Assembly: GCA_033032865.1 (NCBI GenBank)
Contig: JAWHQI010000099.1
Span: 3,047,001 to 3,111,000, forward strand
Source of the DNA: Dactylorhiza incarnata
Lineage: Eukaryota > Streptophyta > Magnoliopsida > Asparagales > Orchidaceae
DNA: 64,000 nt
Reading direction: 5' to 3'
Shown here: positions 10,338-20,863 of the stretch, one piece after another
How the letters are laid out: every line of letters starts with the position of its first letter
Numbering within the stretch: position 1 is the first letter of the stretch
Notes under the pieces: model-generated
Seen by the model: the letters and a program-made list of their open reading frames with translations, nothing else
The model's database searches: none
Told to the model about the DNA's origin: nothing
Program-made: the position numbers and the translations under genes

Positions 10338-11204
10338 TGTTGGGTAATGTATCCACAATAACCTTGATTTGAAGAAGTCCCCCTTAAACTAAGATGAATT
10401 GAATTTATATTTGATGATGCATTTAGTTATGTTATTGCCAGACTTTAATTGCTAAGTATAAACCAATGCCAGATTACAATGGGTCATAAAACACAGGACT
10501 ATGCAATGTAATCTCTTTATTGGGGTGTACTTCATTTTCAAGTGCAAGGGGAAAATCAAGTAGAAGCTGTTTGTTGGATTCTGGATTGAAAAAAAATTCT
10601 ATGTAAAATTCGTCGAGTACTCACGTGAAGACTTGTTTCTTTCATCGAGATCTCGCGTGAGCACTCGATCAAATCGTTGGGTCTACTCGAGAGGTTTCTA
10701 AAAGTATAAGATCTTATTTCCAATATTGGTCAAGTTAAATTCGTTGAGTGATCTGCTGATTTCACATGAATACTCGGTGAATTCATCGAGTACTCTTGAG
10801 AGGTCTCGTGATCACTAGACTGGAGTTTTATTCTATTTCAAATCTAAGCCAAGTATATTTTTTGAGTGGTTAAGACTAATTCATCGAGTAATCTAGAGAT
10901 GTCACGTGAACACTCGATGAATGGACTTGACAATTTTTCTTTTTGAAATTATTGATGGCTTTCCTTTAGGGCATCAACCATGTGTAGTACACGTGGAGCT
11001 CCGCCCTGGCGGTTTTTGAAATTGTTTTTCTCAGATCTAAAGTAAAATCTCTTTGAGATTTCTAATAAGATTATTTACAATCTATATTGTTTGTAAAGAA
11101 CCCTTTTACTACTCTTGTAGGAAGATTTACTTCCGAGTTTTGTAGATCCTAGTTTAGAGGATCGAGTGTAGGAGAGGTTGTTCTCAGAGTTTTTGTAGGG
11201 TACG
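10338..11204 (+). repeat. 3' LTR fragment of SIRE-like element A
   Basis: Begins TGTTGGGTAATG immediately after the polypurine tract and resembles the TRGAG1 LTR in layout: a TTCGTCGAG/CTCGATGAAT inverted-repeat block (10610-10930) and a GTAGGAGAGGTTGTTCTC segment near the end. It is cut off at 11204 by the Athila-like LTR, so the last few hundred bases of the LTR are missing. Confidence 0.75.
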
Positions 11205-12348
11205 TGATAAGTAGTTTTTGTATAACTTTTTAGTAGAAATTTTAGTAATTATTTAATATGAATTTTTCTTTTTCATGCCAATTTTAGGTTATAAATAGTT
11301 CGTTTATAAAATTGGATTCTAATTTAGCTTATGTTTATTTTTGCAGAATTTTGAGACAAATTTGGGAAAATTGCATTACACACCCCCAGTCACGCCCGTG
11401 ACTAGGGGCGTGTAACCTAAACACTAGTCCAGAATTAGTGTCGTGCATTTGAGCTCGTCCACAGCAAGTCATGCCCCCCAGTCACGCCCGTGACCCAAGG
11501 GTCACTCCTGTGACCTGGGGCGTGTAAATAAAGGATCCTGCTAGCAGTGTTGCTGTCGAGAAGTGGAGATGTCATCGAGAAGTCAAACCAAGTCACGCCC
11601 ATGACCCAGAGGTCATGCCCATGACATTCGCGCATGATCTCTGCTCACTGCCGCACCGCAATCTAGACCCACACCACATTTAATGACGCCGCCAGATTAC
11701 ACGCCTGTGACCAACATTACACGGGCGTGTAATGCCCTTTTTCGTCGGGCCACACGCAAGACCCATGCCACTGTCAGAGCTGAGATGAATAGTGCTTACA
11801 TGCCTCCCCAGTCATGCCCGTGACCGGGGGCATGTAACTTGGAATTTTTTCCTATAAATTCCAGTGGTCTCCTTGAGTTCAGGGTTCAGATATTTGGAGA
11901 GGGGGAGGTGCTGCTAGAGCTGTTAGTGAGCTTTTTCTTGTTTTTCCCTTACATGTTCTCTCTTTTTCTTCATATCATGCAATGTTCTAGTTTTATTTCT
12001 ATGCAATAGTCTAGTGTAAGGTTGTAGCCTAAATTATTCCAAGCTTGGTAATCTTCTTTCAAGCTTGTAATCACTTTTGTTATTAATAAATTTTAGTTTT
12101 GTTTTTCTTCATTCTCTCTTTCTACTCAGTAACTTTTCCTTCATGCAATTTTACCTTTCTTTCTCTCTCCCCTCCACTATGATTAACTAATTCTCATTAG
12201 TGCTCAATCGAAATGATCCGAGGAATACGACCTTGGTATTTCTAAATATCCTATATTATAGACGATAAGGTGCACATGCCTTCATCGAATATAGTTTTGG
12301 AAAACATCTTTAATCCTTCTCTTAACTTAAATCTGAATCTCTATATCA
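11205..12348 (+). repeat. Athila-like Ty3/gypsy 5' LTR
   Basis: A 1.14-kb LTR starting TGATAAG and ending TATATCA, with TGATA/TATCA inverted termini, followed two bases later by an Asp-type PBS. A TATA-like CCTATAAATT is near 11850. U3 contains repeated GTCACGCCCGTGAC palindromes (11389-11402, 11481-11494) and degenerate copies at about 11590 and 11810. The insertion cut the element A LTR. Only the LTR and about 170 bp of leader remain. Confidence 0.75.
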
Positions 12349-12524
12349 CGTTTTTGGTGCCGGTGCTGGGGATTTTGCGTAGATATTTTGAAAAGAGGAT
12401 AGCTATTATTTTTATCATTTTATTTTATTTTTACTTTTTCTAATTTCGAAAATCTTAAGGGTGTAATTTAAATCTTGGAAAAGGATGTTTGGGTTATTAT
12501 CCCATCGCACCTCCTAGTACAGGT
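12349..12524 (+). other. PBS and truncated leader of the Athila-like element
   Basis: TGGTGCCGGTGCTGGGGA starting near 12355 resembles the Asp-tRNA PBS (TGGCGCCGTTGCCGGGGA) used by Athila and Tat elements. The leader is AT-rich and carries no coding capacity before G2 starts at 12525. Confidence 0.7.
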
Positions 12525-13756
12525 TGTTGAATCCAAAATGGCACCTCCACGATCTACTCGAGGAAATAGGGGGAAAAAAGAGGGGATAAGAAGAGAAGGC
12601 CGCTAGCTTGCGGCGAGGCCAGACTTCTCCCGTCGCGGCAAAAGCCACTCATGCGACGAGCTTTCCCTTTATTCAATAATCTGTATTACAACTTGCCGCT
12701 TTAGTACATGTAAATGAAATGAATACAAGAGGATGAAAGATATAAAAAGTTAGCCGCCCGGGCTGTTTGCTGAGGCCGCCCGACCTGTTGTTGAGACCGC
12801 CCAAACTAGTTGCCCGGGCTGTTTGCTGAGGCCGCCTGGCCTATTGCTGAGGTCGCCCGGGCAGGTCGCCCGGATAGGTAGCCCGGACAGGTCTCCCGGA
12901 CAGGTCGCCCGGACAGGTCGCTCGGACAGGTCACCCTGATAGGTCACTGATAAGAGCGGTCTGGCTGTTTCTAGCCGCCAGTTCTGCCCCCAACTTGCCT
13001 GTCCATTGTTCATGGTCGAGGGTCCTATTTATAGGCTCTGGGTCAATGTCGTCACCGCCGGTGAGCCGGTGACTGGAGTTCTACCCGCGCGGTCTGAAGG
13101 AGGAAACCGCCCGCTTTGGGCAGACTAAAGGAGGAGCCCTCCCGCTTTGGGCGGACTGAAGAAGGAGGCCGCCATGTTTGGGCGGTCTGAAGAAGGAGGC
13201 TGCCCGGCTTGGACGGTCTGAAGAAGGAGGTCGCCCAGCTTAGGCGGTCTGAAGAAGGAGGCCACCCAGCTTGGGCGGTCTGAAGAAGGAGGCCTCCCGA
13301 CTTGGGGGGTCTGAAGAAGGAGGCCGCCTGGCTTGGGCGGTCTGAAGAAGGAGGCCGCCCGGCTTGGGCGGTCTGAAGAAGGAGGCCGCCTACCCGCGCT
13401 GTCTGAAGGAGGAGGCCGCCTACCCGCACGGTCTGAAGGAGGAGGCCGCCTACCCGCGCGGTCTGAAGGAGGAGGCCGCCTACCCGCGCGGTTTGAAGGA
13501 GGAGGCCGCCTACCCGCGTGGTCTGAAGGAGTAGGCCGCGTACCCGCGCGGTCTGAAGGAGGAGGCCGCCTACCCGTGCGGTCTAAAGGAGGATGCCGCC
13601 TACCCGCGCGGTCTGAAGGAGGAGGCTATCCCTTCTTACCACTTTGGGTGTAAAAAGAGCCTTTGCGTGAGGTCTAATCCTTCCCGGGCGCATAATCTGC
13701 AAAAAATGTAGCAAAAGAGGCCTCCCAGGGGAGGATCGCCGATTTCTGGGTCAACA
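12525..13756 (-). repeat. G2 LTR, left (3' on minus strand)
   Basis: A 1,232-bp LTR. TATA (CCTATAAATAGG on the minus strand) at 13024-13035. The AT-rich stretch near 12660-12740 and the following GCCGCCC repeats lie in R/U5. The minus-strand sequence just outside 13756 is purine-rich (AAAAAGCGCGGGGATTA), a plausible polypurine tract. Confidence 0.82.
13083..13630. repeat. 30/31-bp minisatellite in the left G2 LTR
   Basis: Two adjoining tandem families share a core GGTCTGAAG(A/G)AGGAGGCCGCC. The first (about 13090-13380) is a 31-bp unit containing CCGCCCGGCTTGGGCGG, with 6-bp inverted arms. The second (about 13380-13630) is a 30-bp unit containing GCCTACCCGCGCGGTC. There are roughly 9 and 8 copies. 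Open frames on both strands here are artefacts of the repeats. Confidence 0.85.
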
Positions 13757-14072
13757 TAATCCCCGCGCTTTTTCAAATTTTCAAGAAACTTCGAATAAGT
13801 AGGTATTGACCCACAAAATTCGTGATCCGTTACTGGTAAACTATCAAAAAAGTGGGAAAGACAAAGAGGGAACGAGTACTTGATGCCTCTCCACAAAGGA
13901 ACTAGTGAACGCCTATTCTTTCTCATGTGAGGGAGGAAATTCATAGCAAATATAAAACACAATTCACAAGTACCTGAAGGGAACTTGCGAACATCGGCTC
14001 ACTTTGTCCTCTGAGGTTGACTAGTAATCATCTACTAGTCTCTGAGGAGAACTCGATAAGTAAAGAAAGAAC
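13757..14072 (-). other. G2 internal region next to the 3' LTR
   Basis: No recognisable coding sequence. The 108-aa minus frame at 13636-13962 straddles the LTR edge and resembles nothing I know. Confidence 0.5.
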
Positions 14073-15775
14073 GTGGCGTGAGTACCTGAAGAGAACTCGT
14101 GAATACCTGGTAACCTCTGCAAACGAGAACTCAAAGCAGGTATAAAATATTGCGCGTGTACCTGAAGAGAACTCGCGAACACATGCTAACCTCTGCGAAA
14201 GAGATCTCAAAGCAGGTATAAAACATAACGCGAGTACCTGAAGAGACCTCGCGAGCGCCTGCTAATCTCTGCAAAAGAGAACTCAAAGCAGGTATAAAAC
14301 ATAACGCGAGTACCTAAAGAGAACTCGCGAACACCTGCTAATCTCTGCAAAAGAGAACTCAAAGCAGGTATAAAACATAACGCGAGTACCTGAAGAGAAC
14401 TCGCGAACACCTGCGAATTTTTGCAAAAGAGAACTTAAAGCAGGCAAAAGAATCTATAACACGAGTACCTGAAGAGAACTCGCGATCACCTGCTAATCTC
14501 TGCAAAGGAGATCTCAAAGCAGGAATAAAACATAACGCGAGTACCTGAACAGAACTCGCGAACACCTGCGAATCTCTGCAAAAGAGAACTTAAAGCAGGC
14601 AAAAGAATCTATAACGCGAGTACCTGAAGAGAACTCGCGATCACCTGCTAATCTCTGCGAAGGAGAACTCAAAGCAGGTATAAAACATAACGCGAGTACC
14701 TGAAGAGAACTCGCGAACACCTGCTAATCTCTGCAAAAGAGAACTCAATGCAGGTATAAAACATAACGCGAGTACCTGAAGAGAACTCGCGAACACCTGC
14801 TAATCTCTGCAAAAGAGAATTCAAAGCAGGTATATAACATAATGCGAGTACCTGAAGAGAACTCGCGAACACCTGCTAATCTTTGCAAAAGAGAACTCAA
14901 AGCAGGTATAAAACATAACGCGAGTACCTGAAGAGACCTCACGAGCACCTGCTAATCTCTTCAAAAGAGAACTCAAAGCAAGTATAAAATATAACGCGAG
15001 TACCTGAAGAAAACTCGCGATCACCTGCTAATCTCTGCAAAAGAGAACTTAAAGCAGGTAGAAAGAATATAACGCGAGTACCTGAAGAAAACACGCGATC
15101 ACCTGCTAATCATTGCAAAAGAGAACTTAAAGCAGGTATAAAACATAACGTGAGTACCTGAAGAGACCTCGCGAGCACCTGCTAATCTCTGCAAAAGAGA
15201 ACTCAAAGAAGGTATAAAACATAACGCCAGTACCTGAAGAGAACTCGCGAACACCTGCGAATCTCTGCAAAAGGGAACTTAAAGCAGGCAAAAGAATCTA
15301 TAATGCGAGTAGCTGAAGAGAACTCGCGATCACCTGCTAATCTCTGCAAAGGAGAACTCAAAGCAGGTATAAAACATAACGCGAGCACCTGAAGAGAACT
15401 AGCGAACACCTGCTAATCTCTGCAAATGAGAACTCAAAGCAGGTATAAAACATAACGCGAGTACCTGAAGAGAACTCGCGAACACCTGCGAATCTCTGCA
15501 AAAGAGAACTTAAAGCAGGCAAAAGAATCTATAACGCGAGTACCGGAAGAGAACTCGCGAATACCTGCTAATCTCTGCAAAAAGAGAACATAAAGCAGGT
15601 ATAAAATAATCTATAACGAGAGTACCTGAAGAGAACTCGCGAATACCTGCTAATCTCTGCAAAAAGAGAACATAATGCAGGTATAAAATAATCTATAACG
15701 CGAGTACCTGAAGGGAACTCGCGAATTCCTGCTAATATCTGCAAAAAGAGAACATAAAGCAGGTATAAATGAATT
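14073..15775. repeat. 76-bp tandem array (about 22 copies) inside G2
   Basis: Head-to-tail units of about 76 bp, with 78-79-bp variants carrying CAGGCAAAAGAATCTATAA. Each unit holds two inverted repeats: GCGAGT to ACTCGC around an 11-nt loop, and CCTGCT to AGCAGG enclosing TCTCT/AGAGA. Copies are more divergent at both ends of the array. Because 76 is not a multiple of 3 the frames rotate, giving a ladder of spurious minus-strand ORFs of about 67 aa. Confidence 0.93.
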
Positions 15776-16340
15776 CAAAACTGTTAGTCTTTGCTATTTT
15801 ACTTACTTGTGGACATTCATATGCGATCTTCTGTTTTTAGCGTTATTCCTTATAAAACTTCAAATCCTTTCTGAAAAACCTCCAGGGAAAAGATATCTCC
15901 AAAAGAATATTTGTTGAGTTATCATGAAATGTTGCCCTGACGGTTTATCATTTTAGTTCTAAAGTAGATCCTGATTGGCTCAGTGAAGATGAATCGCCGG
16001 CTAAAACTGCCAGAGATTATATCTTCATAAGCTCTGATTGTAAGCAGTGAGTCGTTCAGTTAGAATGCAATCCAGAGGATTAATAAGTCCATTTCCCGAC
16101 TATTAGAGTGAAAGCCTTGATTATCTCGAGTCGGAAATTCTGCCTTGTTGCTTCCTGTAATAGCCCACTTTCCAGCTTTTAAAGCTAGATACATTTTACC
16201 CACTTGGCTAGCATGTTATGCAGCCATTTTTCATAACCTATAGTACTCTTTCAAACCGACCGGCTTGATAGATAAAACCGCCTGGTCTAAAAGTTTTTCA
16301 ACTTTTAAATGACCAAGTGGGTCAATATTTGTACCTGTTA
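15776..16340. other. G2 internal non-coding stretch
   Basis: AT-rich sequence with no ORF above noise and no repeat recognised by eye. Nothing further can be supported. Confidence 0.4.
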
Positions 16341-16825
16341 GATACTACTTTCTCCAAATGATCGAGGATCATAAGAGAGATAATTTTCCTGTAAAGAAAC
16401 AGGAATGGCTACAGACTCAGATAACCAAGTGGGCAGGTGGGCCTAGGCGGCAAACATTGCTTTCCTCAAGTGGTCATAAGAGCTGTAGAAATAAAGAAAA
16501 GGTAAGTACAGACCCAGATGACCAAGTGGGCCTAGGAGGCGAACATTGCTTTCCTCAAGTGGTCATAAGGGTTGTAAATGACTCAACTGCTCTCTTGCCT
16601 AGGGCTACAAGCCGAGTTGATCAATTGGGCAGGTGGGCCTAGGCGGCGAGCATTGCATTCCTCAGAGAGATCAACTCAGTTGTGGGTCCCGCTTAGGCAT
16701 CGCTTGAGAGTACCTAGGAGTATTCGATGGTCACAGACTAAGATGATCAGTTGGGCAGGTGTGGTTATGCCGCGGAGGCTATACCGACATTGCTTTCCTC
16801 AGAAAGATCATCAAAGCTGTAACTA
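16341..16825. repeat. Degenerate repeats of about 110-140 bp in G2
   Basis: About four diverged copies built on AAGTGGGCAGGTGGGCCTAGG, then GCGAACATTGCTTTCCTCA and GTGGTCATAAGAGCTGTA (near 16420, 16525, 16630 and 16750). The ORFs through this block follow the repeats. Confidence 0.7.
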
Positions 16826-17947
16826 TATCCCTATCGGGGCATGATAGAGCTAACATTCACCTAGACCTCCCTTGATGCAGGGGTGTGTCAGATATCAGCC
16901 GGGATCCAAGGTTCCGAAGACCACCGCACGGGAATTGGCAAGCTACCACTAAACGTGTGTGAAAACTCCACGCTACACATGATCTTCGTGGTTTTACGCT
17001 AATGACTACAATCCGAGGGGGTTCGAGCAGAACTTGGCGATGTCTCCGCGGTTCAGTGAATTTGATAATAAGTAAAAAAGGAATAAACAAGTCACAAGGA
17101 AGAGTGTCAGTATTGTATCCACTTCATTCGATATCAAAATGCAAACAAATGAGAGCATTATCATTAAGGACAGAACCATTTTGAGATCGTCGCCGCTCCT
17201 AGATGTCTTCACCATCACTTGACTACACTTGTCTAGAGATGATAAGTTCCATTTCTTAACACCTTGATGATAAATGGGCCTGCCCAGTTAGGACTTAATT
17301 TCCCAATGGGGCCTGATATGGCTGGACGAGGTTCGACTCAGAGCCACCTCCCAACAAATTTTGTTTGATAATGGGAAGAGTCTTGCTATTATCCTGCAAG
17401 AAAAGTTAGCCAATCAACTTGATATGGAGAATTATTCATACTCACCTTATAGAACTCATGGTGAGGAATAGAGAGCTCTCCTGCTTCAAGTTGCGGCAAA
17501 TGTTCCAAGTGATTGCTAGAGGGCTTGTTGTTAGTAGCTGACGTAGTATTAAGTTGAGAATTCACTTGTCCTTTGAGTTGAATGTTCTCTGCTAATAGGA
17601 GAGGGATGTCATTGTTTTGCACACGCTATTCTGGATGATTGGGGGGATGTCCGAGGCCCTTTGACGAATAATCCATGAAAACAGGAAATGCTGAAAGAGA
17701 AAAACTGAAATAACTTTCAAACGGAGCCGAATTTTTGAAATCCTAGGGCCAAAAGGTGCCTAAACGGCAATTCAATATTTGGATAGTTCGGATCGATCCG
17801 GTCGCGACGGGCTTTGAATTTCTGAATTCCGACACCCGGATCAAAAGTTATGGCCGTTTTAAAATTGAATGTATTTTAGGCCAAATCTCGCGTCTTCATC
17901 GCAACTGTTGTTCATCAACCACTCGCTATCTGAAGGTCGCATGTTTC
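16826..17947 (-). other. G2 leader side of the internal region, no intact gene
   Basis: Holds no gag or pol motif. The longest minus frame (17389-17622, 77 aa) has no family I can name. The last 40 bases before the LTR, read on the minus strand, are the conserved leader shared with G1. No TGG-starting primer-binding site follows the LTR. Confidence 0.5.
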
Positions 17948-19151
17948 TGTTGAATCCAAAATGGCACCACCATGATCTACTCGAGGAAATAGGGGGAAAA
18001 GGAGGCCACACATAGCTGGTTACTTGAGTCGCGAGTGAAGAGGGGAGAAGAAGAGAGGGCCGCTAGCTTGCGGCAAGGCCAGACTTCGGCCGTCGCGACA
18101 AAAGCCACTCATGCGACGGGCTTTCCATTTATTCAATAATCTGTATTACAACTTGCCGCTTTAGTACATGTAAATGAAATGAATACAAGAGGATGATAGA
18201 TATAAAAAGTTAGCCGCCCGGGCTGTTTGCTGAGGCCGCCCAGCCTGTTGTTGAGACCACCCGAACTAGTCGCCTGGGCTGTTTGCTGAGGCCGCCCGGC
18301 CTGTTGCTGAAGTCGCCCGGGAAGGTCACCCGGACAGGTCGCCCGGTCAGGTCTCCCGGACAGGTCGCCCGGACAAGTCGCTGATAAGAGCGGTCTGGCT
18401 GTTTCTAGCCGCCAGTTCTACCCCCAACTTGCCTGTCCATTGTTCATGGTCGAGGGTCCTATTTATAGGCTCTGGGTCGATGTCGTCACCGCCGGTGACT
18501 AGAGTTCTACCCACGCGGTCTGAAGGAGGAGACCGCCCACTTTGGGCAGACTGAAGGAGGAGGCTGACCGCTTTGGGCGGACTGAAGAAGGAGGCCGCCC
18601 GGTTTGGGCGGTCTGAAGAAGGAGGCCGCCAGGCTTGGACGGTCTGAAGAAGGAGGCCGCCCAGCTTGGGCGGTCAGAAGAAGGAGGCCGCCCGGCTTGG
18701 GCGGTCTGAAGAAGGAGGCCTCCCAGCTTAGGGGGTCTGAAGAAGGAGGCCCCCCGGCTTGGGCGGTCTAAAGAAGGAGGCCGCCCGTCTTGGGCGGTTT
18801 GAAGAGGGAGGCCACCTACCCGCACGGTCAGAAGGAGGAGGCCGCCTACCCGCGCGGTCTAAAGGAGGAGGCCGCCTACCCACGCGGTCTGAAGGAGGAG
18901 GCCACCTACCCGCGCGGTCTGAAGGAGGAGGTCGCCTACCCGCGCGGTCTGAAGGAGGAGGCCGCCTACCCCCGCGGTCTGAAGGAGGATGCCGCCTACC
19001 CGTGCAGTCTGAAGGAGGAGGCTGCCCCTTCTTACCACTTTGGGTGTAAAAAGAGCCTTTGCGTGAGGTCTAATCTTTCCCGGGCGCATAATCTGCAAAC
19101 ATGTAGCAAAAGAGGCCTCCCAGGGGAGGATCGCCGATTTCGGGTTCAACA
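17948..19151 (-). repeat. G2 LTR, right (5' on minus strand)
   Basis: A 1,204-bp partner of 12525-13756, with TATA at 18459-18470 and the same 31-bp then 30-bp minisatellites (about 18530-19025), in different copy number. It has about 50 bp near 18000 (around ACACATAGCTGGTTACTTGAG) that the left LTR lacks, which argues against very recent insertion or for a recombinant pair. Confidence 0.82.
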
Positions 19152-19433
19152 GTACCCTATTGAAAAAGTGACTCTTGGGATCTAATATAATAATTAGAAA
19201 AGATTACTGACTGACGGAAATTTGTCGAAATGATTCGGAAGAACTCAACTAATATGTCAAAATGATTCGACTAAATAAGTTGATTCATCGAAGTGATTCG
19301 AGAGACTTGTCAGATTCGTCGAAATAATATGAGAAGACTTGACGAATTCGTCAAAATTACACGATTAATTTCAACTGACTTGAGTTTTTAGAGAATTCTG
19401 AATTTCTGTACTTGGGTAGATTTCTTGAACTTT
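19152..19433 (-). other. Element H sequence downstream of pol
   Basis: AT-rich spacer after the RNase H stop of SIRE-like element H, with repeated GATTCGTCGAA-type motifs. G2 cuts it off at 19151, so neither the accessory ORF nor the 3' LTR of H is present here. Confidence 0.5.
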
Positions 19434-20863
19434 TCATGACTCCTTGTTGAGCTTACCGAGTTCCATTTTGAAGAAAGTGAATTTGGCCTTATCTAGTGGC
19501 TTTGTGAAAATATCTGCAACTTGCTTATCCGTTGGGACATAACTGAGATTAATGTCCTCATTCTCCACATGCTCCTGGGTGAAATTATGGTGTATCTCGA
19601 TGTGCTTTGTATGGCTGTGAGAGACTGGATTATTTGTAATTGCTATGGCACTGGATGTGTCGCAAAATATCGAAATTGCTTTCATCTCCATGTTATAATC
19701 TTCTAGATGATTCCCGATCCACAGAAGTTGTGCTCAAAAACTGTCTGCGGAGTTATATTCTGATTCAGCAGCTGAGATTGTTACACAATTCTGCTTCTAA
19801 CTGCTCCATAAAATAAGCCTCCTTACAAGGAATTGGCAAGTCCCGGAAGTGTTTTTCCTAACATCCCTGTTTCCTGCAACATCATCATCTGAAATTCCAA
19901 TTAGCTCAAAGTCATTACTTCTATGGTACCATAAGCCAAGATTCGGTGTGCCTGTAAGGTATCTTAAAATCCTCTTTGCAGCAGCATAATGAGATTCCTT
20001 AGGGTTCACCTAAAATCTAGCACATACATATGATGAAAATATTATGTCTGGTCTACTGGCAGTAAGGTAGAGCAAAGATCCAATTATACTTCTGTATTTG
20101 GTTTCATCAATAGGTTTCTCTTTCTCATCCTTGCCCATAGTCATAGTTGAACCCATTGGAGTCCTCATAGAGGTTGCATTTTTCATTCCAAATTTCTTAA
20201 TTAACTCCTTGGTGAACTTAATCTGCGAGATGAAAATTCCATCTTCAGATTGTTTCACTTGTAGTCCTAAGAAATACTTCAGCTCACCCATACTGCTCAT
20301 TTTAAATTTCCCTTGCATCAAGTTAGAGAACATTTTGTGAAGGTGATCATCTGTAGATTCAAAGATAATATCATCGACATAGATTTGCATTAGCGGAATC
20401 TTGCCTTTTACTTCCCTAAGAAATAATGTCTTATCTATCATTCCTCTTGTGAACTTGCTCAAGAAGAAAGCTAGAGAGCATCTCATACTAGGCTCGGGGA
20501 GCGTGTTTCAGACCATATAAAGCTTTGCCCAAAAAGTAAACATAGTCAGGGAAAGATGAATCAACAAAACCTAGGGGTTGTTCTACGTATACTTCTTCCT
20601 TTAAATTACAATTAAGGAAGGCTGACTTCACATCCATTTGATAGACTTTAAACCCTTTGTGAGCAGCATACGCTAGGAACAACTAGCTTTCTTTGAGTCT
20701 GGCCATTGGAGCAAATGTTTGATCGAAGTTGATCCCTTCTTCTTGTCGGTAACCTTTAGCTACAAGTCTGGCCTTGTTCTCGGCGATTAATCCATTTTCG
20801 TCCAGCTTGTTTCTGAGAAACCATTTCATCCCAATCACATTCTAACCTTTGGGCCTTGGTACT
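19434..20863 (-). pseudogene. pol: SIRE-like copia RT and RNase H of element H (C-terminal pol)
   Basis: Minus-strand pol in several broken segments. RT shows [11 protein letters not shown] (20488-20682) and the active-site block QIYVDDIIFESTDD with MGELKYFLGLQVKQ (20010-20486), then GSLLYLTASRPDI. The YVDDIIF-ST form is typical of the SIRE/Maximus lineage. RNase H follows with KRILRYLTGTPNLGLWY (19797-20009) and SHTKHIEIHHNF and VADIFTKPL (19434-19691). Stops and frameshifts separate the pieces. TRGAG2 interrupts the RT at 20863; the N-terminal RT resumes at 28035. Confidence 0.88.

Larger units (their letters stand above)
12525..19151 (-). mobile_element. Large non-coding LTR element G2 (LARD-like), minus orientation
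   Basis: Two LTRs of about 1.2 kb with matching termini (plus-strand reading TGTTGAATCC to TTCAACA) enclose 4.2 kb with no gag or pol. The orientation is minus: TATA boxes read on the minus strand and a purine-rich tract borders the left LTR. The LTR ends and the leader (GAAACATGCGACCTTCAGAT) match those of gag-bearing G1, so G2 looks like a non-autonomous partner. The outer flanks (caggt left, gtacc right) do not form a TSD, and they belong to different elements, which suggests recombination between copies. Confidence 0.78.

Noticed and set aside
13052..13653. Arg/Gly- and Leu/Gln-rich ORFs on both strands
   Set aside because: They are products of the 30/31-bp minisatellite in the G2 LTR and recur in the other LTR at 18499-19185.
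14028..15409. Ladder of similar minus-strand ORFs of about 67 aa
   Set aside because: They are translations of the 76-bp tandem repeat in rotating frames, with no start context and no independent support.
14073..15775. CRISPR-like repeat array
   Set aside because: The units are contiguous with no unique spacers, and the setting is a plant LTR element.
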